16,439 bases of DNA, taken from positions 1 through 16,439 of the forward strand of contig JACZTW010000041.1 of NCBI GenBank assembly GCA_022573485.1. Direction: 5' to 3'. Every line of letters starts with the position of its first letter. Position 1 is the stretch's first letter. The position numbers were made by a program, and so were the translations under genes. This document shows positions 6,820 to 12,202 of the stretch, piece by piece. Under the pieces are notes generated by a model that saw only the letters and a list, made by a program, of their open reading frames with translations, was not told the DNA's origin and searched no databases. The stretch is from Planctomycetota bacterium. Its GTDB lineage: Bacteria > Planctomycetota > Phycisphaerae > UBA1845 > CAIVHJ01.

Positions 6820-7799
6820 ACCGCTTCGAGTACGCCAGTCCGAGCACGCTTGCCGAGGCGCTCGCCCTGCTTGCCGATACCTGGGGGCAGACGGAAATCC
6901 TCGCCGGCGGGACGGACTTGATCACGTCCTTGAAACAGAATCTCACCACGCCCCGGCGCGTGGTCAGCTTGAAAGCAGTCAGCGATCTGAAGAACATCGA
7001 AACCCGCAGTGATGAGGTCCGCATCGGTGCAATGACCTCGCTGGCTGACTTGAGCGCTCATCCGGCGATTCGTCGACATTTTCCGGCGCTGATCGAGGCC
7101 GTCGCAGGAATCGCCGGCCCTCAGATCGCAGCCATGGGCACGGTAGCCGGCGACTTGTGTCAACGACCCAGATGCTGGTACTACAGACAAGGCTTCGGAT
7201 TGCTCGCCCAACGTGAGGGCAGTTCGCTCGTACCGGATGGAGACAACCGCTACCACGCGATATACGCCAACAAGGGCCCAGCCTATTTCGTAAGCCCGTC
7301 GAGCCTGGCACCGGGACTGATTGCGCTGGGCGCCACGGTCACACTCACCGGACCGAACTTGAAACGCAGAGAAGTCAAATGCCAAGCGTTTTTCCGCGTG
7401 CCCAAAGCACCGGGCGAAAGGGAAAACGAGTTGCGGCCAAACGAGATCATGACCGAGATCAACATCCCGCTGCGCGGCTTGCGAAACAGCACCTACGAAG
7501 TTCGCTACCGCAAGAGCCTCGATTGGCCGCTGGTCACGGCTTCGGTCGCCTTGGACTACAGCGGATCGATCGCTCGGCGCCCGCGCGTCGTGCTGGGTCA
7601 CGTGGCGCCCGTACCTTGGGTGTCGGATCAGGCTGCGACACTGCTCGACGGTAAGTCGATCGATGAGTCGGTCGCGGCTCAATGCGGCGCGGCGGCGGCG
7701 CGCGGCGCTACGCCGCTCACCCGGAATGGGTATAAAGTCCAGTTGGTCAAGGTCGCCGTGAAACGGGCACTGCTGGCTGCTTCTGGAAAGAAGGATTGA
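6816..7799 (+). CDS. Molybdenum hydroxylase FAD-binding subunit (PaoB/CoxM family)
   Basis: This subunit accepts electrons from the [2Fe-2S] subunit and hands them to the terminal acceptor. It has 327 aa and starts at TTG overlapping the upstream TGA; NRFEYASPSTLAEAL is the family's typical N-terminus. FAD motifs are AGGTDLI (30-36) and GTVAGDL (108-114, equivalent of TIGGN). GDLCQRPRCWYYR (112-124) corresponds to where PaoB and 4-hydroxybenzoyl-CoA reductase beta begin an extra [4Fe-4S] loop. Here only C115 and C120 are present before residue 150, so a full cluster looks impossible within this loop. The C-terminal CO_deh_flav_C domain is at about 170-320. Order small-large-FAD differs from E. 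coli paoABC (small-FAD-large). Confidence 0.92.
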   Translation: MNRFEYASPSTLAEALALLADTWGQTEILAGGTDLITSLKQNLTTPRRVVSLKAVSDLKNIETRSDEVRIGAMTSLADLSAHPAIRRHFPALIEAVAGIAGPQIAAMGTVAGDLCQRPRCWYYRQGFGLLAQREGSSLVPDGDNRYHAIYANKGPAYFVSPSSLAPGLIALGATVTLTGPNLKRREVKCQAFFRVPKAPGERENELRPNEIMTEINIPLRGLRNSTYEVRYRKSLDWPLVTASVALDYSGSIARRPRVVLGHVAPVPWVSDQAATLLDGKSIDESVAAQCGAAAARGATPLTRNGYKVQLVKVAVKRALLAASGKKD

Positions 7800-7802
7800 T
7801 CC

Positions 7803-8012
7803 ATGGCGAGCAATGAGGACAATCGAACTGGAAATCGGGTTTGCAAACATCTAAGATCAAAGGAAATGTTCTACGAATCGGAGACCATCAAGGACGACGG
7901 CCTGGGCAGCGGTTTATTTTGGTGTATGCACTCGCAGACCTGCCTGGGTCCGGACGGCGGCGCGGCGGGAGATGAAGAATGTTTGCCGGGACGCCTGTGC
8001 TACGAAGTTTGA
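7803..8012 (+). CDS. Small Cys-rich conserved hypothetical protein
   Basis: 69 aa, starting 3 nt after the FAD-subunit stop with a purine-rich AAGAAGG upstream (about 7789-7795). Five cysteines (C14, C41, C47, C60, C66) sit in the pattern CKHLRSKEMFYE, LFWCMHSQTCLGPDGG, CLPGRLCYE. This spacing suggests a metal or Fe-S site rather than random composition. I have an impression of similar small proteins with C.HLR.KEMFYE and GR.CYE ends in other anaerobe-type genomes, but no named family. Its place in the operon suggests a role around the Mo hydroxylase, possibly assembly or electron transfer (inference). Confidence 0.7.
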   Translation: MASNEDNRTGNRVCKHLRSKEMFYESETIKDDGLGSGLFWCMHSQTCLGPDGGAAGDEECLPGRLCYEV

Positions 8013-8033
8013 GGTTGCCACCGCGCACCACAT

Positions 8034-8039
8034 AGGAGG
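8034..8039 (+). promoter_or_regulatory. Ribosome binding site of the DUF1326-like gene
   Basis: AGGAGG sits 6 nt before ATG 8046, an ideal SD, confirming the start that yields an intact signal peptide. Confidence 0.7.
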
Positions 8040-8045
8040 CATCGG

Positions 8046-8729
8046 ATGAAACGCTCCAGGTTTTTCTTGACGATCGGCGCCGCGATGATGTTCCTCTCGG
8101 GTGCGGCTGGCGCCCACAGACCGAAGACCGGCATCCAGGGGAATTATGTGGAAGTCCGCTCGTGCGATGTGTACACGGGCTCCTGTTTCGCCAACGCGGA
8201 AATGGGATTGACCGGCGAGGAGGCGATTCTCACTTGGTCGATCACGCGCGGCAGCTGGTACGGCGTTCGGCTGAATGGGCTGAACGTAATCGGCGTGGTC
8301 AAAGCCAGCGCCACGCTGGGCGACAGTAATCACGACCCATATCCCGCTCGATCAATCATAATCGTGGACCAAAGAGCAAATCGTGCCCAGCGCGAGGCTC
8401 TGGTCTGCTTCGCAAAGACCATGGCCGGCAAACTGTTGGCGAACGTAATCGACGTGCAGGTAGCTCCGATCAAGGCCCGCATTGGAGCCTGTTCGAAGAG
8501 CGGCTGTGCTTCTGTGTCGGCAGAGGGGCTCGTGGAGATCGAGACACGTTGCCTGGGGACTGAGGACCACGTGTGCGGGAACGAAGAGACGTTCTATCCT
8601 CCGTTGACGAAGGTCGACAATGCTGTGCCCGCGCTCACGGTTGAGGGTAGCTTCAAGGGTGATGGGTTGGGCGTCACTTGGAGTGACGCGGGCCGCCGCA
8701 GCGCCTTTCTGGCCACGTTCCATCGCTGA
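8046..8729 (+). CDS. Secreted DUF1326-like protein
   Basis: 227 aa with a signal peptide (MKRSRFFLTIGAAMMFLSGAAGA; cleavage probably after AGA or GAHR). The mature protein opens GNYVEVRSCDVYTGSC, the usual DUF1326 opening, followed by WSITRGSWYGVRLNGLNV and the IIIVDQRANRAQREAL segment. It ends with HVCGNEETFYPPL and SFKGDGLGVTWSDAGRRSAF. Cysteines C40, C47 and several later ones could form disulfides outside the cytoplasm. The function of DUF1326 is not established. It lies 33 nt after the small Cys protein in the same orientation, so it is probably in the same transcript, and it would share the periplasm with the exported hydroxylase. Confidence 0.7.
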   Translation: MKRSRFFLTIGAAMMFLSGAAGAHRPKTGIQGNYVEVRSCDVYTGSCFANAEMGLTGEEAILTWSITRGSWYGVRLNGLNVIGVVKASATLGDSNHDPYPARSIIIVDQRANRAQREALVCFAKTMAGKLLANVIDVQVAPIKARIGACSKSGCASVSAEGLVEIETRCLGTEDHVCGNEETFYPPLTKVDNAVPALTVEGSFKGDGLGVTWSDAGRRSAFLATFHR

Positions 8730-8850
8730 GCGCCCACCAGCGGGCGTGGTCCGCTCCTGCGATATACCGGCCGACCGGAGTTGCAACATGTCCGCCGAGA
8801 AGTCTCACCGATATTGACACGACGTACCGCAGTCCAAGGAAACAGAGCCC

Positions 8851-9603
8851 ATGACGAATTGGAGTATTCTCCCCCGGCGACCCTTCCTGGCGGGCAACAC
8901 CCGCTGGTTAGCGGGCAACACGCGCTGGTTAGCGGCTGCTGTCGTCCTGCCGCTGGTGTGTTTGACGGCCAAGGCGGAGGATCGCGCTGTCACGTTGATC
9001 GCCACCTCAGCCGAATCCCCAAAGGAGATCGCCGAACCCATCCGTGCAGTGTTGCAGAAGAGCGTGTTACGCCTGACCGACAAGGATGGACCGCTCCTGG
9101 AGTTCTGGTTTCGACAAGCCCTGCCCCTGTCTCAAGCGCCCGTCCCGGGAAGGTTCGTTTTCGAGTTCGAGACCCTGCCCGAAGGTGCGCTGATCGGCGT
9201 GCTGAGGGTTCACAAAGAGCGGAGGGATTTTCGGGACGAGGAGATTCCGCCGGGAGTATACACCTTGAGATTGGGCCTGCAACCCGAAGATGGAGATCAT
9301 CTGGGCACCTCACCCACGCGCTACTTTGCGGTGCTGTCGCCCAGCAAGCTCGACCGCAAGCTGAAAGGTATCTCGGGCCACGACCATTTGGCCAGGATCA
9401 GCTCGAAAGTCAATGCTGCGGGTCATCCGAGCACCATGAACCTTCAACCCGTCAGGAACAAAGAAGGCCAATTCCCCCGTTTGGCAGAACATCACCAGGA
9501 TCACAAACTCGTGTACCTTCAAATTCCCGGAAGAATCGAGGGACAGGACAAACCAGTAGTGCTCCGGTTCGGGATTGTTTACCAGGGCACGGGCGAGATC
9601 TAG
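8851..9603 (+). CDS. Secreted protein of unknown function (GVYTLRLG/HLGTS type)
   Basis: 250 aa from ATG 8851, with AAGGAA (8836-8841) as a modest SD. Residues 1-42 are a signal peptide ending AKA before EDRA. Its n-region contains a perfect 7-residue duplication, AGNTRWL twice (14-20 and 21-27), encoded by a 21-bp tandem repeat. The body has IPPGVYTLRLGLQPEDGDHLG followed by TSPTRYFAVLSP, a pattern I associate loosely with planctomycetal secreted hypothetical proteins. There are no cysteines in the mature part and no catalytic motif I recognise. It may be cotranscribed with the hydroxylase genes; the upstream gap is 121 bp. Its TAG stop lies in the CTAG at the edge of the palindromic element (9600-9757). 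Confidence 0.7.
   Translation: MTNWSILPRRPFLAGNTRWLAGNTRWLAAAVVLPLVCLTAKAEDRAVTLIATSAESPKEIAEPIRAVLQKSVLRLTDKDGPLLEFWFRQALPLSQAPVPGRFVFEFETLPEGALIGVLRVHKERRDFRDEEIPPGVYTLRLGLQPEDGDHLGTSPTRYFAVLSPSKLDRKLKGISGHDHLARISSKVNAAGHPSTMNLQPVRNKEGQFPRLAEHHQDHKLVYLQIPGRIEGQDKPVVLRFGIVYQGTGEI
8890..8931 (+). repeat. 21-bp tandem repeat, two copies, in frame
   Basis: The two copies (8890-8910 and 8911-8931) begin GCGGGCAACAC and differ at a single base (C versus G at the twelfth position). The unit is a multiple of three and adds AGNTRWL to the signal-peptide n-region, so copy number can change without a frameshift. Confidence 0.85.
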
Positions 9604-9757
9604 GCTCTGTCGGAAAATCCCTGTAGCGGTCGGCGTCTCCCTTCGGGTCTGAGCCTCAGGGTCGAAGACTATCGACCGACGGCCGACACGGACTTCGGCG
9701 AGCTCAGTCGAGTCGAGGTCGGCCGCTACGAAAACCGGGTTTTCCGACAGAGCCTAG
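9600..9757. mobile_element. Palindromic non-autonomous element (MITE-like) with CTAG flanks
   Basis: Both ends carry CTAG followed inward by GCTCTGTCGGAAAA: left at 9600-9617, right as reverse complement at 9740-9757. The inverted similarity resumes inside: GTAGCGGTCGGC at 9623-9634 matches the inverse of GTCGGCCGCTAC (9718-9729), after a 5-nt length difference. The right arm has its own near-palindrome GAAAACCGGGTTTTC (9730-9744). The core is 150 bp and too short to encode a transposase. CTAG at both sides may be a 4-bp target duplication, as produced by IS5- or IS701-like elements (YTAR targets); alternatively it may simply extend the palindrome. It overlaps the TAG stop of the upstream gene. 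Confidence 0.75.
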
Positions 9758-9819
9758 ACCGGATATTGAGTCCGGGCAGTACAATTGGCACAATCCGCTG
9801 CATCTTGAAATCGTCTGCC

Positions 9820-9825
9820 TAGAAT
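9820..9825 (+). promoter_or_regulatory. Possible -10 box of a leaderless iscS-like transcript
   Basis: TAGAAT ends 7 nt before ATG 9833, which has no SD (preceding bases ATATCAAG). A start at or next to the ATG would make a leaderless mRNA. The matching -35 region (9797-9802, GCTGCA) is poor. Inference only. Confidence 0.25.
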
Positions 9826-9832
9826 ATCAAGA

Positions 9833-11047
9833 ATGAAAGCCATTTATCTGGATAACAACGCGACAACGCCGCTAGATCCGCGCGTCCTGGACGTTATGCT
9901 TCCCTATCTCGCGGAACACTTTGGTAATGCCGCCAGCAAGAGTCATCGCTTCGGTTGGATCGCGGAAGAAGCAGTCGAAAAGGCACGGGAGCAAGCAGCC
10001 CAGCTCATCGGCGTAACCGCTGAGGAAGTCATCTGGACCAGTGGAGCAACAGAAAGCTGCAATCTTGCGATCAAAGGTATCGCTCATCGATATCACGAAA
10101 AGGGGCGTCATATCGTTACCCAGGTTACAGAACACCGAGCAGTCCTGGATACGTGCAAGCACCTCGAAGACCAGGGGTTTCGGGTAACGTACTTGCCCGT
10201 CGACGTCTATGGCCAGATTGATCTGGACCGACTGCAGGACGCGATGACGGAAGATACCATTCTGGTATCAATCATGTCTGCCAACAACGAGATCGGCACA
10301 GTTCAGCCGATCGCGGAAATCGGCAAACTGTGTAAAGATCGCGGCGTCTTTTTCCATACTGATGCAACACAGGCTTTCGGCAAAATTCCTCTCAGCGCCG
10401 GGCAGCGCTCGGAGGTTGCCGACGGCATGGGCATCGACCTGCTCAGCGCGAGTGGTCACAAGATGTATGGCCCGAAGGGTGCCGGCATTTTGTACTTGCG
10501 TCGTAAGAATCCACGAGTCCTCATCGAGGCCAACATTCATGGCGGGGGGCACGAACGAGGCCTACGCAGCGGCACCCTCAACGTACCGGCAATCGTCGGT
10601 TTTGGGGCTGCTGCGGAAATCTGCATGAAGCAAATGGAGGGCGAAGCACAACGGCTTGGCAGGTTGCGTGATAAGCTGTTCAGCGGCTTAGAGGCGCGCC
10701 TGGAGGACATCGTGCTTCACGGCCCGCCGCCGCGTGGCCATGCAGCACAGCGCTTGCCGAACACGGCGAACATCAGTTTCCGTCATGTAGAGAGTGAAAG
10801 CTTGATGAGCATGCTCGAGGACATCGCAGTCAGCAGCGGTTCCGCCTGCACCAGCGCAACGCCCGGCCCCAGCCACGTACTCAAAGCCTTGGGGATTGGC
10901 GACGAATTGATATACAGTTCGATTCGGTTTTCGCTGGGACGGTTCAACACCGAAGAAGAGATTGAACGGACCATCGAACGAATCGCCGAGACGGTACGAT
11001 CATTGCGTGGGGAGATCGGCGCAGAGAGACGGGCGACGACGACATGA
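9833..11047 (+). CDS. IscS/NifS-type cysteine desulfurase
   Basis: A PLP enzyme converting cysteine to alanine and moving sulfur to an enzyme persulfide for Fe-S or Moco sulfuration. It has 404 aa, the usual size. It opens IYLDNNATTPLDPRV, has the substrate/PLP segment SGATESCNLAIKG, PLP-binding K210 in SGHKMYGPKG, and the group I loop SSGSACTSATPGPS with the catalytic Cys C339. The loop sequence is close to classical IscS rather than SufS. Unlike an isc operon it has no iscR, iscU or iscA beside it. It overlaps the downstream xdhC-like gene (ATGA), which points to a role in sulfurating the Mo cofactor, as NifS4 does with XdhC in Rhodobacter capsulatus. A general Fe-S role cannot be excluded. 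Confidence 0.93.
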   Translation: MKAIYLDNNATTPLDPRVLDVMLPYLAEHFGNAASKSHRFGWIAEEAVEKAREQAAQLIGVTAEEVIWTSGATESCNLAIKGIAHRYHEKGRHIVTQVTEHRAVLDTCKHLEDQGFRVTYLPVDVYGQIDLDRLQDAMTEDTILVSIMSANNEIGTVQPIAEIGKLCKDRGVFFHTDATQAFGKIPLSAGQRSEVADGMGIDLLSASGHKMYGPKGAGILYLRRKNPRVLIEANIHGGGHERGLRSGTLNVPAIVGFGAAAEICMKQMEGEAQRLGRLRDKLFSGLEARLEDIVLHGPPPRGHAAQRLPNTANISFRHVESESLMSMLEDIAVSSGSACTSATPGPSHVLKALGIGDELIYSSIRFSLGRFNTEEEIERTIERIAETVRSLRGEIGAERRATTT

Positions 11048-12003
11048 GTGAGTTGCTTGACGTACTACAGGAACTGATCAACCAGGCAGAGGCGGGCAGC
11101 TCCTGCGCCTTATGCGTGGTCGTGGGCACCAAGGGCTCGACGCCTCAAGCACCCGGGGCGGCCTTGCTGCTGCGCGCGGACTGCAGCACTCTGGGCACTT
11201 TGGGCGGCGGGTGCGTTGAAGAAGAAGTGAAGAAGCGTGCCTACGGAGCACTGACCCGCCGACAGTCCGCGCTGTACGACTTCGTGCTCGATCACGATTA
11301 CGGCTGGGACGACGGCCTGATCTGCGGAGGCAAGATGTCCATCGCGGTGATGCCCATCACACCACAGGTGGATCTCGATCCATTCAGAGAAGCCCTACAG
11401 GAATCACGTGAACATAAGCCCGCTTTTGTGCCCGTCGTTGTAGAGCACGAAGGCAAGACGCTGCAGTATCGATTGCATTTGGAAGCCCCGCCGACATTGT
11501 TGATCGCGGGAGCGGGTCACGTGGGCCAGGCCCTGGCGAAGTTGGCCGTGGCTCTGGATTTCCATGTGATGGTGTTCGATGATCGTGCCGAATACGCCTC
11601 GCTGGAGCGCTTTCCGCCTGAGGTCCAACTCGTCATTGACGACATTCCTCGGGGATTAAAAAGCCACCCAATCGATTCAAACTGCTATGTTGTCATCGTG
11701 ACCCGGGGGCACAGTCACGATCACCAGGCGCTCGAGGCAGTCATTCGCAGTGCGGCGAGTTACATCGGTCTGATTGGAAGCAAGCGGAAAACCAAGATGA
11801 TCTTCAAGGATATCCGGGACACAGGTGTCTCGCAAGAACTGATTGATCGCGTTCGAACGCCGGTTGGGCTGCCGATTGGAGCAATCACTGTGCCGGAAAT
11901 CGCGGTTAGTATCTGCGCAGAACTCATCCAGTATCGTCGGCGAGCGACCCCCAGACTGGTCGAAGGACCGTTAAAGAAAAGCGAATTGGAGAGCCGATCG
12001 TGA
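11044..12003 (+). CDS. XdhC/CoxI-family Mo-cofactor sulfuration and insertion protein (PaoD-like)
   Basis: A cytoplasmic chaperone that binds Moco, promotes its sulfuration and delivers it to hydroxylases. It has 319 aa. The N-terminal XdhC_CoxI domain (about 10-100) has GSTPQAPGA, GTLGGGCVEEEV (C57) and DHDYGWDDGLICGG (C94); conserved Cys in this family are implicated in Moco binding. The C-terminal Rossmann-like XdhC_C domain starts at LLIAGAGHVGQAL (about 153-165). It continues through VTRGHSHDHQAL to IGSKRKTKMIF and IGAITVPEIAVSICAEL. The start overlaps the desulfurase stop (ATGA), indicating translational coupling. It lies about 3 kb downstream of the Mo hydroxylase genes, whose product is the likely client. 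A C-terminal tail (RRRATPRLVEG onward) is unremarkable. Confidence 0.92.
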   Translation: MSELLDVLQELINQAEAGSSCALCVVVGTKGSTPQAPGAALLLRADCSTLGTLGGGCVEEEVKKRAYGALTRRQSALYDFVLDHDYGWDDGLICGGKMSIAVMPITPQVDLDPFREALQESREHKPAFVPVVVEHEGKTLQYRLHLEAPPTLLIAGAGHVGQALAKLAVALDFHVMVFDDRAEYASLERFPPEVQLVIDDIPRGLKSHPIDSNCYVVIVTRGHSHDHQALEAVIRSAASYIGLIGSKRKTKMIFKDIRDTGVSQELIDRVRTPVGLPIGAITVPEIAVSICAELIQYRRRATPRLVEGPLKKSELESRS

Positions 12004-12202
12004 GAAGGCCTGCTCCCGTCAACACCGCCGGCACCTGCCCGGGCGACGGACCTGCCCGGGCGACGCACTGCACGCGGCCTGGAGCGTTCGCGAGAAGAAT
12101 CGACTTGAAGGTGACGGAATACCGCTCGAAGACATCATGTGTCAATATCACCCATGAGACTGAAAGACGTTAAGCCGGGAACAAGCATAAGGATCACGCA
12201 GG
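12004..12202. other. Convergent intergenic region, with a 16-bp direct repeat
   Basis: This lies between the stops of the xdhC-like gene (plus) and the decaheme cytochrome gene (minus). I find no T-tract hairpin on either strand. It contains a direct repeat (12033-12065) and the start of a small plus-strand ORF (12154-12315) whose first about 18 residues (MRLKDVKPGTSIRITQV) are mildly reminiscent of FeoA. That ORF then runs antisense into the cytochrome gene and is not supported as a gene. Confidence 0.5.
12033..12065. repeat. 16-bp perfect direct repeat, 17-bp period
   Basis: ACCTGCCCGGGCGACG occurs at 12033-12048 and again at 12050-12065 with one G between. Each copy contains the palindrome GCCCGGGC. 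It is just downstream of the xdhC-like stop and could be a replication-slippage product or a protein-binding site. Confidence 0.8.

Noticed and set aside
6654..7850. Minus-strand ORF of 398 codons
   Set aside because: Entirely antisense to the Mo and FAD subunit genes, which have clear motifs; typical of high-GC shadow frames.
8731..8746. CGCCC/GGGCG hairpin after the DUF1326-like gene
   Set aside because: Only 5 bp and no T-tract, so not a convincing terminator.
8814..8842. Perfect TTGACA that could be a -35 box
   Set aside because: At 16-18 nt downstream there is only AAGGAAA-type sequence serving as the SD of the 8851 gene; no -10 box.
8781..9626. Plus ORF of 281 codons overlapping the secreted protein gene
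   Set aside because: Arg/Pro/Ser-rich product without signal peptide or motif; the 8851 frame has a signal peptide and a structured body.
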